Origin: Nostoc sp. ATCC 53789 | Lineage (GTDB): Bacteria; Cyanobacteriota; Cyanobacteriia; Cyanobacteriales; Nostocaceae | Direction of reading: 5' to 3' | Length of the DNA stretch: 64,000 nucleotides | Assembly (NCBI RefSeq): GCF_009873495.1 | Contig: NZ_CP046703.1 | Coordinates: forward strand, 3,186,501 to 3,250,500 | Part shown: in pieces, positions 1 to 8,565 of the stretch | How the letters are laid out: each line of letters opens with the position of its first letter | Position numbering within the stretch: position 1 is the first letter of the stretch | The notes under the pieces: generated by a model | What the model was told of the DNA's origin: nothing | What the model saw: the letters and a program-made list of their open reading frames with translations, nothing else | Database searches by the model: none | Program-made: the position numbers and the translations under genes

Positions 1-509
1 AAGTATCCCCATAAATCAACTGCTATAGTAATGTTTGCACCAGTCTGAGTTATTTTGTAATCAGAAGATGTCAAGGTAAAAATATTACTGCCATCTGCTA
101 GAGAAGCTGTACTTTCCCCAGGCAGAATCGTACCAGGAAGGGTAAGATTACCAAGGTCTAGAAATGGGTTTTGCACAGTATCGCTTGCGAATGAGATGAT
201 ATCACGTATACTTGCTGAATTGAAACCTAAGAAACTTCCTGTCTGAGCGGCAATAGCAACTGGGGTACTCTTTACACCATTGGAATCTGCAAGAATGCTA
301 TCTGGAGTAAAGGTTAGTGAATCTTTTTTCAATGTTACTAAACTGCTAGCAAATGGATTCGCAGTTACACCACCGTTAAAACTGAACTCACCTTTCAGTG
401 CAGCAGCTTGAGCAGAACCGACAGATGTAAATAACCCAGCAACAGCTAAAGGAAGTGCAGCAGTAGCGGCCAGAGTAGCGTTTAGTAATTTAGATTTTAA
501 ACTAATCAT
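1..509 (-). CDS. Secreted protein of unknown function, 3' end cut by the window edge
   Basis: An open frame runs leftward from an ATG at 507-509 to the window edge without a stop, giving 169 residues. The first 36 residues form a clear Sec signal peptide: basic start (MISLKSK), an Ala/Leu-rich core and a GSAQA-A cleavage site. The mature part is rich in Ser, Thr, Gly and Asn with no cysteines visible. The composition resembles cyanobacterial exosortase-sorted (PEP-CTERM) exported proteins. That is inference, because the C-terminus where such an anchor would lie is outside the window. No catalytic motif was recognised. Confidence 0.75.
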   Translation of the reverse strand, partial: MISLKSKLLNATLAATAALPLAVAGLFTSVGSAQAAALKGEFSFNGGVTANPFASSLVTLKKDSLTFTPDSILADSNGVKSTPVAIAAQTGSFLGFNSASIRDIISFASDTVQNPFLDLGNLTLPGTILPGESTASLADGSNIFTLTSSDYKITQTGANITIAVDLWGY

Positions 510-1147
510 GATCGTTTGAGAATCCTAATAATAACTTTGACGGAAAAATTGATTGTTTTACTTGTACTATCAGTAATTTATTTAAAATACTGTCAGTGAA
601 AGCGGCACTTGTGTGACGTATTTCTTATTTCCATAAAATCACATAGATTCTGAGTACGCAAGATTTACTTAGTGGTCTTCATTACATCTTCAATTGTTGA
701 GTAGTCTTCATAAATTTTTTATTTCCGGTATATCTATCCTTCGTATATTTGTCATTTAATAGGGTTGAAGCCGATCTATTTAACTTACGTATACTGAATG
801 AAATTAGTGCTTTTTGTTATTGCAAATTACTCAACTATTTTTTAGATAAATAGAGTAAGCAATATATTTATATTCAGCCGTTGGAGATTTCCCAAATTTT
901 TTTAAGGGTCTCAATTTACCTTTTACCCAGACTACAAGAGGGATTGAGAATGTTTATCCGAGAAGTGTTGAAACAAAGGAGATTTATCCAACGCGCAATA
1001 CACAAAGTAGCGGTTCCTCCCGTCCATAGATGAAATGGGAGAAACCGCTCTGTTGGTGTAATGTAGAAAATTTTAGTCAGCTAATTGAATGCCTGTAATA
1101 AATAGCCTGATTACTAGCTATTACTACTATTCTCAAATGTTGAAATG
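510..1147. other. Intergenic region with one hairpin
   Basis: AT-rich gap between two leftward genes. The only clear structure is an imperfect hairpin at 1009-1049. Its outer arms AGCGGTT (1009-1015) and AACCGCT (1043-1049) pair perfectly, with an inner TCCC/GGGA pairing. It could end or protect a transcript, but no T-tract follows on either strand. No coding remnant was recognised. Confidence 0.5.
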
Positions 1148-1666
1148 CTAAGAACTAAATACCTGTGGCCAAGTTGTCACAACAAAAACTACAACTGCTG
1201 CGATCGCTAACAACCCTTGAATCAAATTTCCCACCAAAGAGCCGACTACAATTCCTATACCTGCTTTAACCGCCAACCCAAATTCACGTCGGTAAATGTA
1301 CTCACCAATAATTGCTCCCAAAAGCGGGCCTAGTAAAATTCCTAACAGTGGCCCCCCAAAAGGCAATGTTGGCAATAATCCCAAAAATCCGACAACTAAA
1401 CCGACGATTGCGCCGATTTGCCCCCATTTGCTAGCTCCAGCTTGTCTTGCTCCCACATAACTAGCTAAAAAATCTACTCCGACACTGAGCAGTAAAACTA
1501 TAATTGTCACAATTAGAGGAATCTTGATAGCCGCGAAGGAACTACTAACGATTCCCCAGACGATAATTGCAATTAAAATTAAGCTGCTACCGGGTATGGC
1601 TGGAACTACAGCACCGATGATACCCACAACCATTACGGCAATTAATAGCCAATAAATAATTTGCAT
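1148..1666 (-). CDS. DUF456 family membrane protein
   Basis: 172 residues, almost entirely hydrophobic, with about five or six membrane segments in the inner membrane. The N-terminal hairpin carries the DUF456-type motif VGIIGAVVPAIPGSSLI. A Gly/Pro-rich block (LPTLPFGGPLLGILLGPLLG) and a GEYIYRRE stretch follow, as in that family. Its biochemical role is unknown. It starts at an ATG (MQIIYW) and sits alone, divergent from the next gene. Family assignment is by eye and fairly secure; no function is implied. Confidence 0.8.
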   Translation of the reverse strand: MQIIYWLLIAVMVVGIIGAVVPAIPGSSLILIAIIVWGIVSSSFAAIKIPLIVTIIVLLLSVGVDFLASYVGARQAGASKWGQIGAIVGLVVGFLGLLPTLPFGGPLLGILLGPLLGAIIGEYIYRREFGLAVKAGIGIVVGSLVGNLIQGLLAIAAVVVFVVTTWPQVFSS

Positions 1667-1923
1667 AGATAAATTTCTAAATTTCCGAGCGGCCCTACTT
1701 TATATTGTATCTGGGCAAAATGCTGATAAATGCTGAGATTTCACCGACAGCAAATATGATTTTCTAGTTTAATCTGCTAAAATCTCTCTGCGATCGCTCA
1801 AGGCTTGTCTTAATAATTGTGGGTTGTAGGAATATACCCCTAGCCACAGGCGCACTGAAAGCACAAGCCATTCGTACTGACTAACTGAACTTCCCAAACA
1901 CTCCAAAATAAAGCTCAAAACTT

Positions 1924-2838
1924 ATGACGAGAAAAATATTAACTGGACTGAGTTCAGAAGCCTACGAACATCCTTTTGATCGCAAAGCCTTGGCTTCTTT
2001 GCAAAATATGCCTGGTGTTTCTTTACTACTCAAGAAAGTTAACGAATACGGCATCGATCGCTTACTCAGACTGCAAAGCCTTGGTAGTGAAATCAGAATT
2101 TCGCCCCGTAATTTTCCCCAATTACATCAAGCATTTGTAGAAACCTGTGAAATTCTTGATGTTGCTCCCCTTCCTGAACTGTATCTGTTTCAAGGCACAG
2201 GACACATTGAAACCTATATTGTTGGCGTGGAAAAACCCCTTGTTGGTATCAATTTAGATGCAATGGAGTGGCTTGGCCCCGATGAGTTACTTTACGTTTT
2301 CGGACACGAAATTGCTCGCATCAAGAGTCAGCACATGGTTTATCACCAAATGGCAATTGTGATGCCAACTTTGAAAAATTTGTTAAGCAGTACAACGCTA
2401 GGTGTGGGTGGTTTGATAGCTGGTGGTATGGAATTGGGTTTGTATAATTGGCGGATGATGGCTAGGTTCACAGCTGATCGGGCAGCTTTGCTCGCTTGCC
2501 AGGATATTGATGTAGCAACTACTACACTGATGAAACTCGCAGGTTTGCCAGATGAGTACTTAACTACTGCTGTAATGGAAGATTTCCTTGTCCAAGCCCG
2601 TGAGTTCGCATCTAATAACTTTGAGAGTGTGGATAAAGTCACCAAAATATTAAGCTATACAGAGTCTGGGCTTTCTTGGGTAGTTATGCGGGCTGGCGAA
2701 TTATTAAGATGGGTTGATTCTGGAGCTTATGATAATTTAATTCAACAGACAAATTTAAATACACCGGAAGAATCAGAAGCAAAAGAAGAAAAGACACCAG
2801 AAGAAAAGGAAGGGTGGAATTTTTTGACTTCTTGGTGA
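1924..2838 (+). CDS. M48-like peptidase homologue lacking the expected zinc ligands
   Basis: 304 residues. The body follows the M48 (Ste24/HtpX-like) metallopeptidase plan: a substrate-side region with LYLFQGTGHIETYIVGVEKPLVGIN, then GHEIARIKSQH at about 128-138, two hydrophobic stretches, and WRMMARFTADRAALLAC at about 176-192. In active M48 enzymes the first motif is HExxH and the second carries a Glu shortly before ADR. Here the second His is Arg (HEIAR) and the position expected for Glu is also Arg. Two of three zinc ligands therefore look lost, and proteolysis is unlikely. The last 30 residues are a Glu/Lys-rich tail. The frame is intact, so it is probably expressed, perhaps as a binding or regulatory pseudo-enzyme (inference). 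Confidence 0.8.
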   Translation: MTRKILTGLSSEAYEHPFDRKALASLQNMPGVSLLLKKVNEYGIDRLLRLQSLGSEIRISPRNFPQLHQAFVETCEILDVAPLPELYLFQGTGHIETYIVGVEKPLVGINLDAMEWLGPDELLYVFGHEIARIKSQHMVYHQMAIVMPTLKNLLSSTTLGVGGLIAGGMELGLYNWRMMARFTADRAALLACQDIDVATTTLMKLAGLPDEYLTTAVMEDFLVQAREFASNNFESVDKVTKILSYTESGLSWVVMRAGELLRWVDSGAYDNLIQQTNLNTPEESEAKEEKTPEEKEGWNFLTSW

Positions 2839-2870
2839 ACTAATTTTAGATTTTTAAACTAGGGAATAAT

Positions 2871-3503
2871 CTAAGTACTAAGAGTAACAGCTAATTTGTC
2901 AGCAATTCCGGCAATCCAATTTTCATCTTGTTTGGTATAACTGCGAGGAGCATTCGCTCCCAAAATTAACGCACCTTGGTTGCCAATAGGTTGACAAATT
3001 ACACCTTGAGTATTCTCTGGTAAATAATCAAATTCAAGCCTACCTGGATATATTTTTAGAGCAACTAGATAAATCGGCTTTTGTTTTTCGAGTACCTGTT
3101 TTAAGATTACTCCTGGTACAACTTCAGATTTAGTACCCAAAATACCACGACGCAACAAAACCTTACCTTGGTAATAAACCACAAGCGATCGCGTTACTGT
3201 ATTAGTCAACAATAAATGAGATGCCCAGGCTAGCTCTATTTTCACGGTTTCGGGTAAATCTGCTGCCAGTACAAAACCTTCTTCTCCAATTAGTTCTACA
3301 ATATCAGGCGATCGCGGCTGAACTTGCTGCCAAATTAAACCAGTTAAAATTAACACCGCACTCAAAATCACGCCCACCACATCACCACGCGATTGGGACT
3401 GGGTTAATTCCGGTGTCAACAAACGGTTAATCAATAAAAGTACAGCGCCTAGCCCACCCACAACAATAGGTAAACGCCGCAAAACTCGATTTTGGTCAGT
3501 CAT
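2871..3503 (-). CDS. CCB-type cofactor assembly protein for cytochrome b6f (complex C subunit B family)
   Basis: 210 residues with two N-terminal membrane segments (about 10-27 and 42-60), then a soluble domain with the pattern IVELIGEEGFVLAADLP and a C-terminal QDENWIAGIADKL. This matches the CCB2/CCB4-like family, which helps attach the covalent haem ci to cytochrome b6 on the stromal (cytoplasmic) side of the thylakoid. It lies 164 bp downstream of rpaB on the same strand. Its start codon is the last ATG in a run of five AGTCATT heptamers (3498-3532), so several decoy ATGs sit just upstream, each soon followed by TAA or TGA. Family by eye; the exact paralogue (CCB2 or CCB4) is not resolved. 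Confidence 0.7.
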   Translation of the reverse strand: MTDQNRVLRRLPIVVGGLGAVLLLINRLLTPELTQSQSRGDVVGVILSAVLILTGLIWQQVQPRSPDIVELIGEEGFVLAADLPETVKIELAWASHLLLTNTVTRSLVVYYQGKVLLRRGILGTKSEVVPGVILKQVLEKQKPIYLVALKIYPGRLEFDYLPENTQGVICQPIGNQGALILGANAPRSYTKQDENWIAGIADKLAVTLST

Positions 3504-3532
3504 TAGTCATTAGTCATTAGTCATTAGTCATT
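3498..3532. repeat. Five copies of the heptamer AGTCATT (STRR)
   Basis: Five perfect head-to-tail copies. The first overlaps the start codon (3501-3503) of the leftward CCB gene. On the minus strand the unit reads AATGACT, so each copy supplies an extra ATG. Confidence 0.9.
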
Positions 3533-3542
3533 TGGTATGGGC

Positions 3543-3660
3543 AAGAGGACTTGGGGACAAGGAGAATTGGGGACAAGGGGAAAGACTTGTTTCAAGTTCT
3601 CACCTCTTGTCCCCTTGTCCCCTTGTCCCCTTGTCCCCCAGCCTCCCCTGCCCCCTGCCT
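3543..3660. repeat. Inverted low-complexity repeat between rpaB and the CCB gene
   Basis: The left half has two copies of TTGGGGACAAGG. The right half has four head-to-tail copies of the octamer TTGTCCCC (from 3607). The two halves are complementary, so the rpaB-CCB spacer can fold into a long hairpin. This is typical Nostoc intergenic repeat DNA and could attenuate read-through from rpaB (inference). Confidence 0.75.
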
Positions 3661-3667
3661 CATCTCC

Positions 3668-4396
3668 TCACTCCTCCCCTGGTTCAATAATTCGCTGGAA
3701 AAGATAACCAGTACCTCTGGCTGTGAGTATCAATTCTGGGTTACTAGGATCATCTTCTAACTTTGCCCGCAAACGTGATATATGCACATCTACTACGCGG
3801 GTATCTACATGACGTTCTGGTGTATAACCCCAAACTTCCTGCAAAATTTCCGAACGAGAAAAAGCTTCTCCAGAGCGACTGACTAACAACTCTAACAAGC
3901 TGAACTCCATACCCGTCAATCGAATGCGCTCATCGCCTTTGTAGACTTGTCGCTTATTCGTATCGATTTTAATATTAGCGACATGGATTACCCCAGAACT
4001 GGGAATTCCAGAAGCACCGTTTTTATCTACCCGCCGCAGCACCGAGCGAATCCGGGCTTCTAGCTCTTTGGGGGAAAATGGTTTAACTACATAGTCATCA
4101 GCGCCCAATTCTAGCCCGGTGATGCGATCGGCTACATCACCCAAGGCTGTTAGCATAATAATGGGGACATCTGATTCTTTTCGTAATTCTTGACATACAC
4201 CATAGCCGTCTAGCTTTGGCATCATTACATCTAAAACTACCAAGTCAGGCTCAGTTTTGCGAAAAGTTTCTAAAGCTTCTTCCCCGTCACCAGCCGTCAC
4301 TACATCGTAGCCAATCATGGAAAGGCGCGTTTCCAAAATCCGGCGAATGCTGGCTTCGTCGTCTACCACCAAGATTTTTTCTTTATGGCTTTCCAA
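3668..4396 (-). CDS. rpaB: OmpR-family response regulator RpaB
   Basis: 242 residues: receiver domain (about 7-120) with phospho-acceptor Asp56 in VVLDVMMP and Lys105 in VVKPF, then an OmpR/PhoB winged-helix domain (about 138-235) ending ARGTGYLF. It is nearly full-length identical in pattern to cyanobacterial RpaB (Ycf27), the essential regulator of high-light and redox-responsive genes working with kinase NblS. It is transcribed divergently from radA across a 170-bp AT-rich gap. The short TTACA-containing stretches there are too weak to call RpaB boxes. A CCB photosystem-assembly gene follows downstream. Confidence 0.93.
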   Translation of the reverse strand: MESHKEKILVVDDEASIRRILETRLSMIGYDVVTAGDGEEALETFRKTEPDLVVLDVMMPKLDGYGVCQELRKESDVPIIMLTALGDVADRITGLELGADDYVVKPFSPKELEARIRSVLRRVDKNGASGIPSSGVIHVANIKIDTNKRQVYKGDERIRLTGMEFSLLELLVSRSGEAFSRSEILQEVWGYTPERHVDTRVVDVHISRLRAKLEDDPSNPELILTARGTGYLFQRIIEPGEE

Positions 4397-4566
4397 GTTT
4401 CTCTAGGCTCCTTGACTAAAAATTTACATGATTAATTTTTAATACCATAATATTAAGATATCATTCCATGAATTGATTTGGAAAAAGCTCTAAATGCCAC
4501 TATTATTAGTTTCTAGTTTTTTTCAAGAATTAAGTAAATATTAAGATTATTTAATAAGATTTAAGA

Positions 4567-6093
4567 ATGGCAAAGCCAAAAACCTTTTTCACTTGTAACG
4601 AATGTGGAGCAGAATCGCCCCAGTGGTTTGGTAAGTGTCCAGCTTGCGGCACTTACAACTCTCTAGAAGAACAAATTTCGATTCAATCCTCAGTAGATGT
4701 ACCCAGTCGGGGGGGAGTGAGTAGTTGGCAATCAGCTCAAGGCAATGGCAAATCTCACAATAAACCAGCTAAAGCGCGAGCCTCTTTAACGTTTGATCAA
4801 ATTACCGATCGCCAAATCGCTCGCTGGGAGTCTGGTTATGGAGAATTAGATCGGGTACTTGGAGGTGGGGTTGTCCCTGGCTCTATGGTGCTGATTGGTG
4901 GCGATCCAGGTATTGGTAAATCGACTTTATTGTTGCAAGTATCAAATCAATTAGCACAGAAATACCGCATCCTTTACGTAACTGGTGAAGAATCGGGACA
5001 GCAGGTAAAATTACGAGCTTCTCGTTTGGGAGTATCAAAATCCCTAAGTGTGGTTAATGAGGAGAATGTTAAGGTAGTAGTAGATCCGACACTACCCATA
5101 GACCCTGACAGTATAGGTGCAGATTTATATGTACTGCCAGAAACAGATTTAGAAGAAATTTTACGGGAAATAGATTCTCTCAAGCCAAACGTGGCGGTGA
5201 TTGATAGTATCCAAACTGTGTTTTTTCCAGCGTTGACTTCTGCACCAGGTTCGGTGGCTCAGGTACGGGAATGTACAGCCGCACTGATGAAGGTGGCAAA
5301 GCACGAAGATGTCACCATGCTGATTGTGGGACACGTTACCAAAGAAGGAGCGATCGCGGGGCCGAAAGTCTTAGAACATTTAGTTGATACAGTGTTGTAT
5401 TTTGAAGGCGATCGCTTTGCTTCCCATCGGTTATTACGCACGGTGAAAAACCGCTTCGGTGCAACTCACGAAATCGGCATATTTGAAATGGTGGCGGAGG
5501 GACTACGGGAAGTCTCCAATCCCTCAGAGTTATTTTTAGGCAACCGTGACGATCCAGCGCCAGGTACGGCAATTGTCGTGGCTTGCGAAGGCACTCGCCC
5601 GATAGTTGTAGAATTGCAAGCTTTGGTGAGTCCCACCAGCTACCCTTCTCCTCGACGTGCTGGAACAGGGGTAGACTACAACCGCCTAGTGCAAATTCTC
5701 GCCGTCTTAGAAAAACGGGTGGGAATTCCCATGTCCAAGTTAGATTCCTACGTTGCTTCTGCGGGTGGGTTGAATGTGGAAGAACCGGCAGTAGATTTAG
5801 GAATTGCGATCGCAATTGTAGCTAGTTTCCGCGATCGCATCGTCGATCCCGGTACAGTCTTAATCGGTGAAGTTGGGTTAGGTGGACAAGTGCGATCGGT
5901 TTCCCAAATGGAACTGCGATTGAAAGAAGCTGCTAAGTTGGGATTTAAAAGAGCGATCGTGCCAAAAGGGACAAAATTTCCTGACTTAAATATTGAAATA
6001 TTACCCGTCTCTAAAGTAATAGATGCGATTATCGCCGCTATCCCCCATCAGGAATTGACAGCCGACGATTTAGAACCCGATGAAGATGAGTAA
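4567..6093 (+). CDS. radA: DNA repair protein RadA (Sms)
   Basis: 508 residues with all the family marks: an N-terminal C4 zinc finger (CNECG...CPACG, about 9-28), a RecA-like core with Walker A GGDPGIGKST near 118, the RadA-specific KNRFG motif near 294, and a C-terminal Lon-protease-like domain (about 345-490). RadA is a branch-migration helicase acting in recombination repair. The ATG at 4567 opens directly into the zinc finger (MAKPKTFFTCNECG), which fixes the start. The C-terminal tail is acidic. It is divergent from rpaB. Confidence 0.96.
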   Translation: MAKPKTFFTCNECGAESPQWFGKCPACGTYNSLEEQISIQSSVDVPSRGGVSSWQSAQGNGKSHNKPAKARASLTFDQITDRQIARWESGYGELDRVLGGGVVPGSMVLIGGDPGIGKSTLLLQVSNQLAQKYRILYVTGEESGQQVKLRASRLGVSKSLSVVNEENVKVVVDPTLPIDPDSIGADLYVLPETDLEEILREIDSLKPNVAVIDSIQTVFFPALTSAPGSVAQVRECTAALMKVAKHEDVTMLIVGHVTKEGAIAGPKVLEHLVDTVLYFEGDRFASHRLLRTVKNRFGATHEIGIFEMVAEGLREVSNPSELFLGNRDDPAPGTAIVVACEGTRPIVVELQALVSPTSYPSPRRAGTGVDYNRLVQILAVLEKRVGIPMSKLDSYVASAGGLNVEEPAVDLGIAIAIVASFRDRIVDPGTVLIGEVGLGGQVRSVSQMELRLKEAAKLGFKRAIVPKGTKFPDLNIEILPVSKVIDAIIAAIPHQELTADDLEPDEDE

Positions 6094-6237
6094 ATATTGG
6101 GGACTGGGTACTGGGTACTGGGAAATTGTTCCAAAATTTGGGAAGGATCAAAGCAAATTTCATAATTTTTACGAGTGAAAACCAAGTCCCTAATCCCCAG
6201 TCCCCAATCCCTTTTACACACCAAAGGAAAACCCGCT
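6094..6237. repeat. Low-complexity spacer with GGGTACT-type repeats
   Basis: Just after radA the sequence GGGGACTGGGTACTGGGTACTGGG repeats TACTGGG. It is answered near 6190-6210 by CCCCAGTCCCCAATCCC, so the two parts can pair. It is Nostoc-type intergenic repeat DNA; no gene is seen. Confidence 0.6.
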
Positions 6238-6966
6238 ATGACAACCCTCACCCAAGACTACCAAATCACTTGGGAAAAACTACCCGATGATTACAAACTA
6301 CCAGACGATCCAGTGGACAACATCAACCAACCAGCTTTAGCTGCTGCACTCACAGAAAGCCTACAATTAGCCGGAAAAATTTCAGCTAACGCCCTAGCAA
6401 CAACTAATTACGGTATTTGTGCCACTTTAAACAACAAAATGGTCATTAAAGCTCCTGATTGGGCTTTCATTGCCAAAATTAATGTTAGTAGAGAAGAAGT
6501 AATACGCAGTTACACACCTCAATTACAGGGTGACATTCCCGTAATTGTGATGGAATTTGTTTCCGATACACAGGAGACAGAGTATTCTATCAAAGCGACA
6601 TATCCTCCAGGAAAATGGTTTTTTTACGAGCGCATTTTAAAAGTACCAAACTACATCATCTTTGAGCCAGATAGCGGCAGTTTAGAGATGTATCACTTAC
6701 AAACCACAGAACAGTACATTTTGCAAGAGCCTGATGAAAATCAACGCTACTGGATTGCAGAAATGAATCTTTACCTTGGAGTGTCCCAAGGTAATCGTGA
6801 AAACCGCACAGGAAAGTGGTTACGATGGTGGGATGAACAAGGAAACCTTTTACCTTGGGGAACAGAATTAGCCGAACAGGAAAGCCAACGCGCTGAACAA
6901 GAACGCCAACGTGCCGAACGACTAGCAGCACAATTGCGGGCGGCGGGCATTGAGCCAGAAGATTAG
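6238..6966 (+). CDS. Uma2 family (DUF820-like) putative endonuclease
   Basis: 242 residues. I chose the ATG at 6238 (MTTLTQDYQITWEKLPDDYKLP) because the longer frame from 6175 only adds repeat-derived sequence. The pattern (ITWEKLPDDY, VIKAPDWAFIAKI, PVIVMEFVSD, PPGKWFFYERILKVPNYIIFEPDSG, WLRWWDEQGNLLPWG) is the Uma2 PD-(D/E)XK-like fold expanded in cyanobacteria. Asp in PDWAF and Glu in VMEF are the likely metal ligands. The last 40 residues form a Glu/Gln/Arg coiled coil ending LRAAGIEPED, as in many Uma2 proteins. Cellular role is unknown. A strong terminator follows. Confidence 0.8.
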   Translation: MTTLTQDYQITWEKLPDDYKLPDDPVDNINQPALAAALTESLQLAGKISANALATTNYGICATLNNKMVIKAPDWAFIAKINVSREEVIRSYTPQLQGDIPVIVMEFVSDTQETEYSIKATYPPGKWFFYERILKVPNYIIFEPDSGSLEMYHLQTTEQYILQEPDENQRYWIAEMNLYLGVSQGNRENRTGKWLRWWDEQGNLLPWGTELAEQESQRAEQERQRAERLAAQLRAAGIEPED

Positions 6967-6989
6967 ACTTCCTGTAAATAATTTAGGTT

Positions 6990-7031
6990 TGCTAGATTAG
7001 CGAAAAATTTGCTAAATCTAGCATTTTTTTT
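6990..7031 (+). terminator. Intrinsic terminator after the Uma2 gene
   Basis: TGCTAGATT pairs with AATCTAGCA, with an inner AGC/GCT, followed at once by a run of T residues on the plus strand. This is a textbook rho-independent terminator 24 bp after the Uma2 stop. Confidence 0.85.
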
Positions 7032-7138
7032 AGAAAGATGAAATTTTAAATAATACCAATTACAGCTAAAAGTTGAGAGTGTTTTTGTTAATTAGTATTC
7101 CTAATATTACCAAAGCTAAGGCTAATTTATACCCGTTA

Positions 7139-7173
7139 AAACTTGAAAATTATTAATCATAATTTTCAAGTTT
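7139..7173. repeat. Perfect 15-bp AT-rich inverted repeat
   Basis: The arms 7139-7153 and 7159-7173 are exact complements (core AACTTGAAAATTAT) around a five-base loop. It lies upstream of the small gene at 7292. It may be a structured leader element or the end of a repeat element. Confidence 0.8.
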
Positions 7174-7215
7174 GTAGCTGACAAGTATAATTTTATACCT
7201 TAATATAAAGACATG

Positions 7216-7263
7216 ATAAAGGCGATCGCCTAATCCCGGAAAGAAGAATGCGATCGCCTTTAT
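7216..7263 (+). promoter_or_regulatory. HIP1-containing leader hairpin upstream of the 90-residue gene
   Basis: ATAAAGGCGATCGC (7216-7229) and GCGATCGCCTTTAT (7250-7263) are exact complements with a 20-base loop. Both arms contain the HIP1 octamer. The hairpin ends about 16 bases before the ribosome binding site of the gene at 7292, so it would form in that mRNA leader. A regulatory effect is inference. Confidence 0.6.
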
Positions 7264-7291
7264 GTAACCCCTTTATCAGGAGACAAATACA

Positions 7292-7564
7292 ATGATGGCA
7301 CAATTACAAAAGTCTGCCCAATCACAGTTAAAGCAATATCTGGGTGAATTAGATACACCCACCCGCAAGGAATCAACTGCACAGCCATTTCCCCACAGAG
7401 AACCGATTAAGCATCTACTGATTGGTTCTCCCAAAACCGTTAGCAGTACAATTCACTACTTGCAGGTAATTGGTTATGCCAGTGTAGGAGATTGGAGTCC
7501 ACTGCTACCAACCGCCAACCCAGGTGAAGTCATGAGTATTTTAAGCCGGCAAATTTTAATGTAA
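7292..7564 (+). CDS. Conserved small protein of unknown function
   Basis: 90 residues, starting ATGATG with AGGAGA about nine bases upstream. It is soluble, with no signal peptide or membrane segment. The C-terminal half (EPIKHLLIGSPKTVSSTIHYLQVIGYASVGDWSPLLPTANPGEVMSILSRQI) reads like a compact folded domain and looks real rather than random. It resembles small proteins conserved in Nostocaceae, but I cannot name a family or function. A HIP1 hairpin sits in its leader and a palindrome follows its stop. Confidence 0.65.
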   Translation: MMAQLQKSAQSQLKQYLGELDTPTRKESTAQPFPHREPIKHLLIGSPKTVSSTIHYLQVIGYASVGDWSPLLPTANPGEVMSILSRQILM

Positions 7565-7580
7565 TAACCCTATCTAACTT

Positions 7581-7613
7581 AGATCCCCGACTTTTTTGAA
7601 AAGTCGGGGATCT
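7581..7613. repeat. Perfect 15-bp palindrome after the small gene
   Basis: AGATCCCCGACTTTT (7581-7595) is complementary to 7599-7613 with a three-base loop. The stem is long and GC-rich at its base. It could stop transcription in both directions, or it may be a dispersed Nostoc palindromic repeat. Confidence 0.8.
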
Positions 7614-7629
7614 GAACAGCGCAAGGTTT

Positions 7630-7824
7630 CTATTTTTCCTGTCGTGGATCTTCAGAGGGAGGATGAAAACCTCCTTTTATCCAAAGTTGCCGGGATTTTT
7701 GAATGAAGCGATCGCTACGGCGTAGATCGTTCAAATCTAATCTATTACAAGTTGCCCGACCTGTGGGTGTGATACCAATAATTTTTGTAGCATCTGCTGA
7801 CCAAACAAAGTGTTCAGACCACTG
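7630..7824 (-). pseudogene. C-terminal fragment of an HNH endonuclease
   Basis: Reading leftward from 7824 to a TAG at 7630-7632 gives about 64 residues: QWSEHFVWSADATKIIG, then TPTGRATCNRLDLND, then LWIKGGFHPPSEDPRQEK. This matches the C-terminal part of a common cyanobacterial HNH nuclease family. No HNH core or start precedes it; upstream the frame runs into the kinase remnant on the other strand. It is therefore a displaced, inverted fragment. A matching N-terminal HNH piece lies at 8986-9093 on the plus strand. Confidence 0.75.
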
Positions 7825-8565
7825 TTGCTGACTGGACAGTTGCCAATGCCAGCACCAGCTAGATTACAAAATTTTACACTGCGATCGCCCAAGGAGTTGA
7901 ATGGCAGTGTTAGCAACAGGGTGAATGAGGCAATTATGAAGGGGATGGCGTTAAATTATAAGTTTCGTCCCCAGTCTGTGCAGGAGTGGTTGGATTTGTT
8001 GGGTGCTAGTCCCATACCGCCAACACAACCAGTAATATCTCGTCCCAATACACCCCCATCTTGGGAATGCGTCCACATCATCCCCAGTATTTCTGGTGAA
8101 ATAGTAGCCCTTAGCCCCAAGGAAGATATTTTAGCAAGTGTGCAAGGTTCATTAATTCACTTGTTTTCATCAATCACAGGTCAATTTCTCCGCACCCTCA
8201 CTGGTCATTCTTCCTGGGTTAGTTCCGTCACCATCAGTAGTGATGATCAAATTCTCGCCAGTGGTAGTGGGGACAAGACGATCAAACTGTGGTCGGTGAC
8301 AACCGGAAAGGAAATTCGCACCCTGACTGGTCATTCTTCCTCGGTTCAATCCGTCGCCATCAGTAGTGATGGGCAAATTCTCGCTAGTGGTAGTGAGGAC
8401 AACACTATCAAACCGTGGAATGTGACAACAGGTAAAGAAATTCACAGCCTGACTCATTTTTGTAAAGTTACATCCATCAGCTTTACCCCCGATGGAAATT
8501 GGCTGGCTGCGGGAGATAGTGGCGGAAATATCAAAATATGGCAACCGCAGCTAGTTGTGCAATAA
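7822..8565 (+). pseudogene. 5'-truncated Ser/Thr kinase-WD40 gene remnant
   Basis: The frame opens inside a kinase C-lobe: LLTGQLPMPAPARLQ, then [30 protein letters not shown]. The second part closely parallels the end of the kinase domain in the intact gene at 12561. Then come roughly three or four WD40 blades (GSGDKTIKLW, GSEDNTIKPW, DSGGNIKIW). The ATP loop, catalytic loop and DFG are missing, and a seven-bladed propeller is not completed. The left end coincides almost to the base with the end of the inverted HNH fragment, so 7822-7830 is a recombination junction. An internal start at 7810 or later could still make a WD40 protein, but I judge it decayed. Confidence 0.75.

Noticed and set aside
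3498..3532. Possible CRISPR repeats
   Set aside because: Units are 7 bp and directly adjacent without spacers; they are simple tandem repeats.
4397..4566. RpaB-binding (HLR1-like) box between rpaB and radA
   Set aside because: TTACA-like stretches occur, but no pair with the required spacing is convincing by eye in such AT-rich DNA.
5336..5815. 159-residue open frame on the minus strand inside radA
   Set aside because: It lies wholly antisense to an unambiguous radA coding region, has no family pattern, and mirrors radA codon bias.
8170..8544. Minus-strand frame opposite the WD40 remnant
   Set aside because: It mirrors WD40 codon periodicity and has no independent motif.
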